64,000 bases of DNA, from the NCBI RefSeq assembly GCF_024357955.1, contig NZ_JANEYT010000006.1, positions 62,001-126,000 of the forward strand, written 5' to 3'. The notes beneath the pieces were generated by a model. The model searched no databases. It had not been told where the DNA came from and saw only the letters and a program-made list of their open reading frames with translations. The DNA comes from Photobacterium pectinilyticum. Lineage in GTDB: Bacteria; Pseudomonadota; Gammaproteobacteria; Enterobacterales; Vibrionaceae. A program made the position numbers and the translations under genes. Of this stretch, positions 9,657 to 18,599 are shown piece by piece; positions within the stretch are counted from its first letter, which is position 1; every line of letters begins with the position of its first letter.

Positions 9657-11422
9657 TATTCACCAAACTGGATACGGTGTAGCTGGGCATAAGCGCCGTT
9701 TTGCGCCAAAAGTTCAGCATGTACACCACGCTCTACGATTTCACCATCGTCAACCACCAAGATTTGGTCAGCTTTTTCAATGGTCGACAAGCGATGGGCA
9801 ATAACCAATACCGTCCGGTCTTTCTGCAGTTCATCCAGTGCAGACTGAATCGCACGCTCTGATTCGGTATCCAGTGCTGAGGTTGCCTCATCAAGGATAA
9901 GAATCGGTGCATTACGCAGCAAGGCACGGGCAATTGCGATACGTTGACGCTGACCGCCAGACAGGCTCACACCGTTCTCGCCAATCATGGTATCCAAGCC
10001 ATTCTCCATGCCGTTGATGAAGTCCATCGCATAGGCGAGTTCGGCTGCTTTTTCGATATCCGCTCGACTGTAAGTATCACCACTTGCATAAGCAATATTG
10101 TTGGCGACGGTATCGTTAAACAGATGAACGTTCTGCGACACAACAGCAACCTGATCACGCAGATTGGACAGCTTGTAGTCACAAATATCGTGGTTATCGA
10201 TGATAATACTGCCCGAGTCAATGTCGTAGAAACGGGTGAGCAAGTTGGCAATAGTACTTTTACCTGAGCCTGAACGCCCCACCAAAGCAAGCGTCTGCCC
10301 AGCAGGCAAATCAAAGCTCACATTTCTCAGTGCTGGAGTATCTTTGGTCGGGTAAGTGAAAGTAACATCTTTAATATGGATATCACCGTTCACTCGCTTG
10401 ACTTCGTGTTGGCCGTTATCTTTTTCTGATTCCAGCTCCATAATGCCAAATAAGGTTTGGCAGGCTGCCATACCACGCTGAAAATGAGAAGTCACATTGG
10501 TAAGAGACTTAAGCGGAGCCATCAAGCCAAACATGGAGCCAAAAACCAAGGCAAAGGTTCCCGGTGTCAACGATTGTCGCAATGAATCAGTATTGGCTAG
10601 AATCAGAACCACAACCAGTGCCAATGAAGCAATCACCTGAATAACAGGGTTAGCTATGGCTTGTGCCGAAACCAACTTCATGCTTTGTTGACGCATGCGG
10701 TTACTCACCTGTTCAAAGCGCTCCTTCTCTACTTGCTGGCCGCCGTAGCTCAACACCACTTTGTGGCCTTTCAACATTTGCTCTGCGGAGGATGTCACCG
10801 AGCCCATCGCATCTTGCATATTTTTGGAAATACGACGGAACCGCTTTGATACAACCCGAACACAAATAGCCACAACAGGAGCAATCACCAGCAAAATAGC
10901 TGACAGCTGCCAACTGTTGTAAAACATAATTACCATCAAGGCGATTATTTTTGCACCTTCACGTACCAGATTCACAAGAGCATGGCTCGTTGCAGACGCT
11001 ACCTGCTCAGAATCATAGGTAATTCTAGAAAGAAGCTTGCCCGTGGACTCTTTATCAAAAAAGCTAACTGGCATTTTCATAAAGTGGTTGAACATTTGCC
11101 TACGCATACTCATAACCACATTGCCAGAAACCCAAGAAAGGCAGTAGGTAGAGATAAAGCCACTGATGCCGCGTAAGATAATCAGACCCAGCAAATAAAA
11201 TGGCATCATTGCCAGAAAATTCGATTCAATACCATCAATCCCGCCAAAACTTTCATCTAGCAGCGGCTTAATCATAGAAATCATTAAGGCATCACTTGAA
11301 GCATTAATAATCAAAGCAACAACAGCAACAGAAAGACCAGCTTTATAAAGCCCAACTAAAGGCCAAAGTCGCTTAAACGTCTCCCAAGTGGTTTGATCGT
11401 TCGAAGTAGTCATGGAAACCAT
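9656..11422 (-). CDS. msbA: Lipid A export ABC transporter MsbA
   Basis: Homodimeric ATP-driven flippase that moves core-lipid A across the inner membrane. The N-terminal exporter domain (residues 1-330) has six helices. The nucleotide-binding domain follows, with Walker [13 protein letters not shown] near residue 382, Q-loop [11 protein letters not shown], signature LSGGQRQR near 486, Walker [13 protein letters not shown] near 507, and H-loop IAHRLST. The 588-residue length is close to E. coli MsbA (582). A second in-frame ATG at 11413 (MTTSNDQTT) is an equally good start by alignment; neither has a clear Shine-Dalgarno. First gene of the msbA-lpxK-ycaR-kdsB operon. Confidence 0.97.
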   Translation of the reverse strand: MVSMTTSNDQTTWETFKRLWPLVGLYKAGLSVAVVALIINASSDALMISMIKPLLDESFGGIDGIESNFLAMMPFYLLGLIILRGISGFISTYCLSWVSGNVVMSMRRQMFNHFMKMPVSFFDKESTGKLLSRITYDSEQVASATSHALVNLVREGAKIIALMVIMFYNSWQLSAILLVIAPVVAICVRVVSKRFRRISKNMQDAMGSVTSSAEQMLKGHKVVLSYGGQQVEKERFEQVSNRMRQQSMKLVSAQAIANPVIQVIASLALVVVLILANTDSLRQSLTPGTFALVFGSMFGLMAPLKSLTNVTSHFQRGMAACQTLFGIMELESEKDNGQHEVKRVNGDIHIKDVTFTYPTKDTPALRNVSFDLPAGQTLALVGRSGSGKSTIANLLTRFYDIDSGSIIIDNHDICDYKLSNLRDQVAVVSQNVHLFNDTVANNIAYASGDTYSRADIEKAAELAYAMDFINGMENGLDTMIGENGVSLSGGQRQRIAIARALLRNAPILILDEATSALDTESERAIQSALDELQKDRTVLVIAHRLSTIEKADQILVVDDGEIVERGVHAELLAQNGAYAQLHRIQFGE

Positions 11423-11549
11423 TTTTTCTTAAAGACAATTTTCCCATTCTACTCGCATAAATGCCGGAGACCAAATAAGTTCATTGAACAAGGCACAATA
11501 CTGCTTGATTTTCAAACAATCAGTCATATTGGGAAGAAAGGTTTCCTTG

Positions 11550-13901
11550 CTACTCTTGTGAAGTGGCAGGCCTGAACCAAGCCGCTTTCCGGTCTTGGCG
11601 GTACCGAACGACGTCGACCTCTTCACCATTAATATGCAGCGAAACCTGACCTAATTCAGCCGTAGATAACCAGTTAACGCCTCTGTCTAAGTAACGCTGC
11701 TGCACATCGCTTGATGGTAAACCCCAAGGGTTAAACCTTGCAACCGAGACCAGTGCATACTTAGGATCCATCCGGTCGAACCAGCCCATTTGATCAAGCC
11801 AAGTTACCGTTGACGAACTGCGACTGCCATGATGCGGTACCAAGAGAATGTCCGGTGACAAGTTAGGCTCAAGCCTTGCCAACAACAGCTCAGATATCGC
11901 ATCGATATCCCCGGTCAGTAGCAAAGAGGTGTCGTTTGCCATACTGCCACCCACACCTTGCTTCACCTCAACAACACAAGAATGTGGGTTAGCTGCTCTC
12001 GCCACCTGTTTTGGTGGCCACAGCACACGGAAGCGCAAGCTGTACCACTGCCATTTTTCACCACGTACGCAAGCTTGGTAGCCCTCACGGAAGTCACTAC
12101 TACGCTTCCAATCCGGGTCAAAAACCTCCACCAAATAGTCGGCACCAGCGGCATGATCGCTATCGGCGTGGCTCAGGATTAAACCATCCAGTGACGTTTG
12201 TCCTCGCTGCTTTAATACCGGCTCGATGACTGAATGCGCAATAGAGCCTTCAGGCCAGCGGTTACCGGTATCGTAAAGTACACTGCGATTCTGGGTCGAT
12301 ATCAATACCGCCAAGCCATGCCCGACATCGAGTAAATCAATCTGCCATGGCTCTCGATTTTTAATTGAGACAAAGGGATCATGAGACGTTGGCTTATCAT
12401 CTGTTTCTGCCATTTGTGTGCCTTGAATGACAGCTGGTTGATTCCACAGCATAACCACCATTGAAAGCACGGTTAACAAAGCCGCAAAGCGCCTTAGCGG
12501 CAGTAACCAGAGCAAAACCGACATCGCCGATGCCGCCAAGACCCAACGCCCAGCGCTATCTGCTAACACCCACCAGCCGCCACGAGCCCATTCAGCTATC
12601 CACAGTACCGGTGATAATGTCATGTTAGCCATCTGCCAGCACACCATAGCCAATTGCTCAACGGAAGAAAACACGATAGCTGCCAGTACCAACGGTGCCC
12701 AAGGTGAAAAACCACCAAACCATAGCCACTGAACCGGCAGCATCAACACCAGCAATGATAACTGGAGCAACAGCAGCGCCCGCCATTTACCCAGCCACCT
12801 CTGGTGAAGTTTCATCTCTGAGCTTTCCTCGAATCTTACGCCGCCGACATGTGCCATAGCGATAACCGCGACCGCGGCAAATGAAAGCCAAAATCCAGCG
12901 TTGTATGAGGCGAGCGGATCCAACGCCAGACTAACCGTAAAAACCAATAACAACACTTGCCAACTCGGCCAAACTACTCGAAACCGAAGTAACAGCAGTA
13001 CGACCGAGCTCATCAACAAGGCTCGTTGCGTCGGCAGGGTAAATCCTGCAAGCCAAGCGTATACCCCTCCAGTGGTCAACCCCACCCATAACGGTAGCCA
13101 TATTGCATGTGGCCAATCACCAAACAGATTTCGCAAAACGCCACCGCCCCACCACCCCAGCATTATGGCAAGGCCAATATGCAAGCCGGAAATCGCCATC
13201 AGGTGAGCAAGACCGCTGTCACGCAGTAGTCCCCAATCTTGTGCCTCTAATGCCCCGCGAAAACCAAAACCCAGCGCCAACAGATACCCTTGATGGTTGA
13301 GTTCATCGGTATATTCTAGAGCGCGGTCAAAAGCCATTTGACGAAGGCCAGCTAACGAATGTTGGCCACTGGCCAAGCGAACACCACCGGTCACGACACC
13401 TACCCCGTGGATTCCCTTACCAACAAACTGCCGTTCACGATCATAACCGGCGCTGTTAACGCGACCATGTGGTGGCCTTAGCCTCACTTGCAACTGCCAG
13501 CGCTCTCCCTGCTTCATCACCGGCATATTGGTTTGATTTTGCCAACTCAACCTTAAACGCAGCTTTTTACTCAGCCTAAAATCTGGCTGACGTAATTCTG
13601 ACGTTACAAAATCAAACAAAGTATCTAATTTCTTACGATTTAATAGGCTGCTAACTTCCCCAACTATGGTAATATTCCTCGGCTCAATAAAAGTCAGTTG
13701 GACGTTTTTTAGATAGGATGTTGCGGCGAGATTTGCCAAACAAGCGCCGATGGCGATATAGATCAATAATCGCCATTTGGAATAGAAACACACTACACTG
13801 CCTATCATTAAGGCTGTAATAAATCCATGGTAGGTTGGTAATGCCAACCATAAGTGAAGCGATAGCAGTCCAATTGCAACCCCGGCAGCGCTTGTGTTCA
13901 T
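11550..13901 (-). CDS. comEC: DNA internalization protein ComEC/Rec2
   Basis: Inner-membrane channel protein of natural transformation, thought to pass single-stranded DNA into the cytoplasm. It has an N-terminal DUF4131 region, a central polytopic competence domain with the AHLMAISGLHIGLA motif, and a C-terminal metallo-beta-lactamase-like domain with DVGHGLAVLIST, ILSHADSDHAAGADYL and VPHHGSRSSSTV. The frame is open to 14012, but that start would overlap the divergent DUF2062 gene. I prefer the ATG at 13901 (MNTSAAGVAIGLL), giving 783 residues, close to E. coli YcaI. It is upstream of msbA on the same strand, as in E. coli. Vibrionaceae are commonly transformable, so a working role is plausible. 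Confidence 0.93.
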   Translation of the reverse strand: MNTSAAGVAIGLLSLHLWLALPTYHGFITALMIGSVVCFYSKWRLLIYIAIGACLANLAATSYLKNVQLTFIEPRNITIVGEVSSLLNRKKLDTLFDFVTSELRQPDFRLSKKLRLRLSWQNQTNMPVMKQGERWQLQVRLRPPHGRVNSAGYDRERQFVGKGIHGVGVVTGGVRLASGQHSLAGLRQMAFDRALEYTDELNHQGYLLALGFGFRGALEAQDWGLLRDSGLAHLMAISGLHIGLAIMLGWWGGGVLRNLFGDWPHAIWLPLWVGLTTGGVYAWLAGFTLPTQRALLMSSVVLLLLRFRVVWPSWQVLLLVFTVSLALDPLASYNAGFWLSFAAVAVIAMAHVGGVRFEESSEMKLHQRWLGKWRALLLLQLSLLVLMLPVQWLWFGGFSPWAPLVLAAIVFSSVEQLAMVCWQMANMTLSPVLWIAEWARGGWWVLADSAGRWVLAASAMSVLLWLLPLRRFAALLTVLSMVVMLWNQPAVIQGTQMAETDDKPTSHDPFVSIKNREPWQIDLLDVGHGLAVLISTQNRSVLYDTGNRWPEGSIAHSVIEPVLKQRGQTSLDGLILSHADSDHAAGADYLVEVFDPDWKRSSDFREGYQACVRGEKWQWYSLRFRVLWPPKQVARAANPHSCVVEVKQGVGGSMANDTSLLLTGDIDAISELLLARLEPNLSPDILLVPHHGSRSSSTVTWLDQMGWFDRMDPKYALVSVARFNPWGLPSSDVQQRYLDRGVNWLSTAELGQVSLHINGEEVDVVRYRQDRKAAWFRPATSQE

Positions 13902-13932
13902 TTCAAACCTGCCTGTGAACAAAAGAATTACA

Positions 13933-14451
13933 ATGCCAAGACAAGTAATTAAACGAATGATGCCAAGCCATGATGTCATCAAACGCCAAAAAGCGTTGAA
14001 GATATTCGGCAATGTGCTTTATAACCCAAATTTGTGGTGTCTCAACCGCCGCTCGGCGTCGGGTGCATTTGCAGTCGGTTTGTTTATGGCGTTCGTCCCC
14101 CTTCCCAGTCAGATGATCATGGCTGCCGGCGCCGCCATATTTTTCAGCGTCAACTTGCCACTTTCGATCTGTCTGGTTTGGATCAGCAATCCAATCACCA
14201 TGCCTGTCATGTTTTATGGTGCATACAAAGTCGGTGCCTGGCTGATGAATACACCGCACCAAGCCTTCCACTTTGAACTGTCTTGGGCGTTTTTGCTGCA
14301 CCAAATGAATCAGATTGGTCCACCTTTTCTATTGGGCTGTGCCGTCTGTGCCGTGTTCTTTTCAACTCTCGGCTACTTTGGCATCCGCGGACTTTGGCGC
14401 TACTCAGTGGTCAGAAGCTGGCAAAAACGTCGATTCCGCATGCTGAAATAG
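13933..14451 (+). CDS. DUF2062 membrane protein
   Basis: Small integral membrane protein of 172 residues in the DUF2062 family; function unknown. The N-terminus is basic (MPRQVIKRMMPSHDVIKRQ). A conserved NPNLWCLNRRSASGAFAVGLFMAFVPLPSQM segment follows, with hydrophobic segments at about residues 47-80, 85-110 and 130-155 and the family motif WISNPITMP. I chose the ATG at 13933 rather than the upstream in-frame 13894 because the family proteins begin MPR and because the upstream stretch would overlap comEC. The gene is divergent from comEC with only about 31 bp between the two chosen starts. A terminator follows. Confidence 0.88.
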   Translation: MPRQVIKRMMPSHDVIKRQKALKIFGNVLYNPNLWCLNRRSASGAFAVGLFMAFVPLPSQMIMAAGAAIFFSVNLPLSICLVWISNPITMPVMFYGAYKVGAWLMNTPHQAFHFELSWAFLLHQMNQIGPPFLLGCAVCAVFFSTLGYFGIRGLWRYSVVRSWQKRRFRMLK

Positions 14452-14484
14452 TTCTGTGCAAATATAATTTTCGGCAGCTAAAAC

Positions 14485-14513
14485 AAAAAACCTCGCAGAT
14501 GCGAGGTTTTTTT
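14485..14513 (+). terminator. Intrinsic terminator of the DUF2062 gene
   Basis: A-tract, stem CCTCGC (14491-14496) / GCGAGG (14501-14506), then seven T. It is about 40 bp past the stop codon, and with A and T tracts on both sides it could also stop lolE transcription from the other strand. The rest of 14514-14694 shows nothing I recognise. Confidence 0.88.
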
Positions 14514-14694
14514 AGCTCTATAATAAGGCAGTCTCAAATAGCACTATCGAATTAGCGAGGCGGTCTGCAGAAAACTGAAAACTGCCATATCTCATTCATC
14601 AAAAAGTCGACCTTTCCCCCAAAGCGCCATTTCAGCAGCAGCCCTTAAGACTCACCAAGAGGGAAGCCAACGCTTTATTTGATGCCCGGACTGT

Positions 14695-15939
14695 CTATTT
14701 TGCACTCAATACCATTGCGGGCTGAAGTGCACCGGCTCGCTTAGCGGGATACCATGTAGCCAAGAAACTCAAGATCACCGCTGTTGTTGTCACCAGCAAT
14801 ACATCTTGCATAGACAGTAGCGTCGGAAGAAAATCGACAAAATAGATATCGCCAGACAAGAACTGATGGCCAATTAGGGTTTCCAGCCCCCTAATGAGAG
14901 TGGTGAGATTGACAGCGACCAAAGAGCCCAGCAACGAGCCTACCAAGCTACCAACAACACCTGACAACACACCGTGCCATACGAAAATGGATCGGATCAA
15001 CTTATCAGTCGCCCCCATAGTACGCAATATCGCAATGTCCGCCGCCCTGTCTTTTACAGCCATCATCAACGTAGACACGATATTAAAACTCGCGACCCCG
15101 ATCACCAGCACCATCACCAGATACATAATGGTACGAACCATTTGGATATCACGGTACAAGTAGCCATACTTTTGGTTCCAGCTTTTTAGGTATACGTAAA
15201 CAGGCAGAGTAAAACCGACTTCTCGCACGATGCTTTGGGCATCCAACACCTTGTCAACATTAAGCTCGATTCCGGTTACCCCCTCGCCCATCGATAGGTA
15301 CGATTGAGCATCTTTGAGAGGCACTAATGCAAAGTTGTGATCAATCTGTCCAGCCAGCGCAAGTAAGCCAGAGACTTGAAGTCGGATACGATGCGGTGCC
15401 TTAAGCTTCAAGCTCGGATCTGGGTTAGGGATCATTGCCGTGATCCAATCTCCCACGTCGATACCCAGCTTGTCGGCCACGCCTTGCCCCAAAATAACCT
15501 GTTGCTTACCCGCTTCAAAGCTATCCCAAGCATTATCCTTGACAAATTGCGGCAACACACTGACGTCACGTTGCTTTTCTGGGTTCACGCCACGCACTTC
15601 CACCGCCTTGAGGCTGTTACCTTTCTCAAGCAAGGCAGTAAAGTTGATATAAGGGGCCGCCGCAGTCACCCTTGGGTGCTGCTCGACCAAATCGAGAACG
15701 GGTTGCCAATCTTCAAAAGGCGGTGTCACCGCCTCCAGTTCGCCATGGGGGATCACCGATAGGACCCGGTTTTGCAACTCACGCTCAAAACCATTCATCG
15801 CCGAAAGACCAATAATGATCACGGCAACACCTACCGCAATACCCAGCGTCGATGAAATCGAAATAAACGATACCATCCGGTTTCTTTGCTTGGCGCGGCT
15901 GAAGCGGCTGCCGATGTATAGAGAAAGCGGTCGGAACAT
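14695..15939 (-). CDS. lolE: Lipoprotein-releasing ABC permease LolE
   Basis: Permease subunit of LolCDE, which extracts outer-membrane lipoproteins from the inner membrane and hands them to LolA. The 414-residue protein has one N-terminal helix (about residues 22-45), a large periplasmic domain, and three C-terminal helices (from about residue 265), the standard LolC/E/MacB_PCD-FtsX layout. FRPLSLYIGSRFSRAK at the N-terminus and AVILSFLATWYPAKRAGALQPAMVL at the C-terminus are family features. The ATG at 15939 overlaps the lolD stop (TGATG). A TTG one codon upstream is also in frame but is less likely. Confidence 0.95.
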   Translation of the reverse strand: MFRPLSLYIGSRFSRAKQRNRMVSFISISSTLGIAVGVAVIIIGLSAMNGFERELQNRVLSVIPHGELEAVTPPFEDWQPVLDLVEQHPRVTAAAPYINFTALLEKGNSLKAVEVRGVNPEKQRDVSVLPQFVKDNAWDSFEAGKQQVILGQGVADKLGIDVGDWITAMIPNPDPSLKLKAPHRIRLQVSGLLALAGQIDHNFALVPLKDAQSYLSMGEGVTGIELNVDKVLDAQSIVREVGFTLPVYVYLKSWNQKYGYLYRDIQMVRTIMYLVMVLVIGVASFNIVSTLMMAVKDRAADIAILRTMGATDKLIRSIFVWHGVLSGVVGSLVGSLLGSLVAVNLTTLIRGLETLIGHQFLSGDIYFVDFLPTLLSMQDVLLVTTTAVILSFLATWYPAKRAGALQPAMVLSAK

Positions 15940-16628
15940 CAAGCCACCTCTACTAGCTGCAACTCGCCGTCTTGCATGTGCATGCAGCGATCCAGTTTGC
16001 CAGCTAACTCATTATCATGGGTTACCACCAAGAAGGCGGTACCCGACTCCTTGTTGAGCTTGCGCATCAAATCATAGATTTCCAGTGCGGTTTTATGATC
16101 CAGGTTACCCGTTGGTTCATCGGCCAAAACCAAAGACGGTTTGTTAACCAGTGCTCTTGCAATAGCGACCCGTTGACGCTCACCGCCACTGAGCTCGGAA
16201 GGACGGTGCTCCAGCCTGTGACCAAGTCCAACCAGATCCAAGATACTGTGGGCCTGCGCGCGTGCTTTATTCGCGGCAACACCGCCAATCAGCAATGGCA
16301 TAGCCACATTTTCCAACGCACTGAAATCAGCCAACAAGTGGTGGAACTGATAGACAAAGCCAATCTCCTGATTACGCAGCTTAGCCTGCTTATTGGCACT
16401 CATTGCATTGAGTTTTTGCCCCTTGAAAAACACTTCGCCTTCGGTAGGCTCATCCAATGCTCCAAGTAAATGCAGCAGCGTACTCTTGCCCGAACCTGAC
16501 GCACCGACAATACCGATAAGCTCACCAGCATCAAGGTGGAAACCCACCCCTTTTAGCACCTCTGTTTCAAGTTGGGCTTCTTGATAAACTTTTCTCAGGC
16601 CCTGGCAAACCAATAATGCATTACTCAT
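15939..16628 (-). CDS. lolD: Lipoprotein-releasing ABC ATPase LolD
   Basis: ATPase subunit that powers LolCDE from the cytoplasmic face. The 229-residue protein has Walker [19 protein letters not shown] near residue 40, signature [15 protein letters not shown] near 147, Walker [15 protein letters not shown] near 160, and H-loop VVTHD near 200. The start overlaps the end of lolC by eight bases and the stop overlaps the lolE start. The compact lolC-lolD-lolE order is the usual one. Nothing unusual is visible. Confidence 0.97.
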   Translation of the reverse strand: MSNALLVCQGLRKVYQEAQLETEVLKGVGFHLDAGELIGIVGASGSGKSTLLHLLGALDEPTEGEVFFKGQKLNAMSANKQAKLRNQEIGFVYQFHHLLADFSALENVAMPLLIGGVAANKARAQAHSILDLVGLGHRLEHRPSELSGGERQRVAIARALVNKPSLVLADEPTGNLDHKTALEIYDLMRKLNKESGTAFLVVTHDNELAGKLDRCMHMQDGELQLVEVA

Positions 16629-17829
16629 AACGAAGTGCCTCTGCTGGACGAACAGATGCCGCCCGGTAGGAAGGAAAAACAGTTGCCAGCAAACTCAAAA
16701 CAATCGCGCCGACAATAACTAAAGCAATCTGTAGTGGTGATATTACAATCGGTAGCTGACCGCCAGCGGTGATCAAGTTCACGCCAATAACAGTGAGGAA
16801 AGAATTCAAGTTCAGTGCCAATAAGGTGCCTAATACTCCACCTATGATAGCGCCGATCACACCACTACTGGCGCCTTGTACCATGAACACCAATAAGACC
16901 TGGCGGCTGCTCATGCCCTGTGTTTTCAAAATGGCCACTTCGGCTTGTTTCTCCATCACCACCATGATCAATGCCGATATAATATTGAAAGCTGCGACAC
17001 CGATAATCAGTCCCAACATCAAGCCCATCATGTTCTTTTCCATTTTCACTGCTTGGAATAGCTCACCGCGTTGTTCTCGCCAATCTGACCAAGTCATTCC
17101 ATCGGGTAAAGGCCGGTTAGCCAGGTCGGCGACCACGAACGGATCATCGACAAACAAGCGCCATCCTGTTATCTCACCGGGTTTCAGGCGTAACAATCGT
17201 CCAGCATCCTCGATATGAGTCAGTATAATCTGGCCGTCAACATCCGACCCGGTATTGTATAAGCCCGCGACTTCAAAGTTTCGCTGGCTAGGAATTCGAC
17301 CGAGCGGGGTATACTGGCTGGCGCTAGTGACCATCAAGCGTACCTTGTCACCAACTTTGACGCCCAGTTGATTGGCCAGGCTTTGGCCCAGGATAACTTT
17401 ATAGCTGCCCGCTTCCAAATCCTTGATATCGCCATGGTTAATGTAATAGCCGACCGGCTCAAAGGCGTCAGGATCGACACCCAGCAGCATCCCCGCCGCT
17501 AACGATTTAGCACTTTGCAAAATCGCCTCGCTACGAGTAAGCGGTGACACCATATCGACTTTTAGGATCCCCTTAAGAAATTCTGGCGGTTGCTCTGTAC
17601 GAGATAAGTGACCATCGGGAGTCGAGATAACAGCTTGAGGCATCACCCCAAGGATCCGCTCCTTGAGTTGCTGCTCAAAACCATTCATCACTGACAAGAC
17701 CGTAACTAAGGATAATACCCCAACGGTAATACCCGCGGTCGACATATAAGAAACAAAACGGCTGAACCTATCACCAGAACGTCCTCTGAGATAACGCAGG
17801 CCGATAAAAAATGAGACGGGATGAAACAT
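16621..17829 (-). CDS. lolC: Lipoprotein-releasing ABC permease LolC
   Basis: Permease subunit of LolCDE; in E. coli, LolC's periplasmic loop recruits LolA. The frame is open up to 17967, but the first 46 codons there look non-coding (they do not match any LolC), so I chose the ATG at 17829. The protein then begins [38 protein letters not shown], as in E. coli, with 402 residues. One N-terminal and three C-terminal membrane helices flank the periplasmic domain. It ends in the conserved [15 protein letters not shown]. First gene of the lolCDE operon, divergent from the PilZ gene, so the 190-bp gap to 18019 probably holds both promoters. Confidence 0.94.
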   Translation of the reverse strand: MFHPVSFFIGLRYLRGRSGDRFSRFVSYMSTAGITVGVLSLVTVLSVMNGFEQQLKERILGVMPQAVISTPDGHLSRTEQPPEFLKGILKVDMVSPLTRSEAILQSAKSLAAGMLLGVDPDAFEPVGYYINHGDIKDLEAGSYKVILGQSLANQLGVKVGDKVRLMVTSASQYTPLGRIPSQRNFEVAGLYNTGSDVDGQIILTHIEDAGRLLRLKPGEITGWRLFVDDPFVVADLANRPLPDGMTWSDWREQRGELFQAVKMEKNMMGLMLGLIIGVAAFNIISALIMVVMEKQAEVAILKTQGMSSRQVLLVFMVQGASSGVIGAIIGGVLGTLLALNLNSFLTVIGVNLITAGGQLPIVISPLQIALVIVGAIVLSLLATVFPSYRAASVRPAEALRYE

Positions 17830-18018
17830 AGATAAGAAAGATACCATCCTTATAAAAACTGTTCGAAAGCATACCCGTTGCCGCGTCTGATTACCATTAA
17901 GCACAGTAAAACTAATGTAAAAACAGCGGGTAAAAACCCCACTCTGCGACCACTTTACTTGTCCCAAAGCAATAGGTGGGTGATAATCGAAGAATAGTTA
18001 ATTTATATCGAGTGCGAC

Positions 18019-18597
18019 ATGAATCAGGACGAGTATTTTTCAGTCCATGCCGGATTGACCATCAATGTAGAACCACTCCAACCCGGTGAAAATATTCCCG
18101 AGATGCTGGCTTTCCAGCAAGAAATCCCGCCCCTGTTTCGTATCGCCAGTGAATGCAGCAGCTTAGATGACGGTTTAGAGCATTCATTATCCCAACTAAA
18201 AAAAGACGAATTCAAAGCACTTTCGAATTACCTTACCGTGCAAAACAACAAGATAAATTTATTATTATCTTTCGTGCTAGCCCAACAAGATGATGCCGAG
18301 CTTCGCTTTACCACGCACACTTTCGGCGCTAGTCAACTGTCCTACTTTTCAACAGAGGCGTTAATCGAAAGCGGCAAGGTAAGGCTCAAGCTGTTTCTTG
18401 ATAACCCCGCGGCGGCCGTTTACGCTTATGCTGAAGTAACCCAATGCCAACCTCAACAAGACGGCAGCTACGAAATTGCCTTGAAGTACGTACGCTTAAT
18501 GGAAGATGACAGGGATCTGCTGATCCGAGCCGCCCTGTATTTCCAGCAAAAAATTCTGCGCCAACGCGCCCAACAGCGATCAGATAATAAAAGTTAA
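18019..18597 (+). CDS. PilZ-domain protein (PlzB-like)
   Basis: A 192-residue cytoplasmic protein with a C-terminal PilZ-type beta-barrel (about residues 90-175) behind an N-terminal region that includes an acidic helix. PilZ domains bind cyclic di-GMP through RxxxR and (D/N)xSxxG. Here the expected RxxxR is absent, and the second motif is reduced to FGASQLSYFS, lacking the terminal glycine. It therefore may not bind the nucleotide. It lies between lolC and mfd, where I recall Vibrio cholerae having the PilZ protein PlzB (VC1885), so orthology is likely. Only two bases separate it from mfd, suggesting cotranscription. The name is by position and overall resemblance. Confidence 0.75.
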   Translation: MNQDEYFSVHAGLTINVEPLQPGENIPEMLAFQQEIPPLFRIASECSSLDDGLEHSLSQLKKDEFKALSNYLTVQNNKINLLLSFVLAQQDDAELRFTTHTFGASQLSYFSTEALIESGKVRLKLFLDNPAAAVYAYAEVTQCQPQQDGSYEIALKYVRLMEDDRDLLIRAALYFQQKILRQRAQQRSDNKS

Positions 18598-18599
18598 CC

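Noticed and set aside
11846..13901. Possible second competence gene within the comEC stretch
   Set aside because: The whole stretch is one frame with standard ComEC domains; no break is visible.
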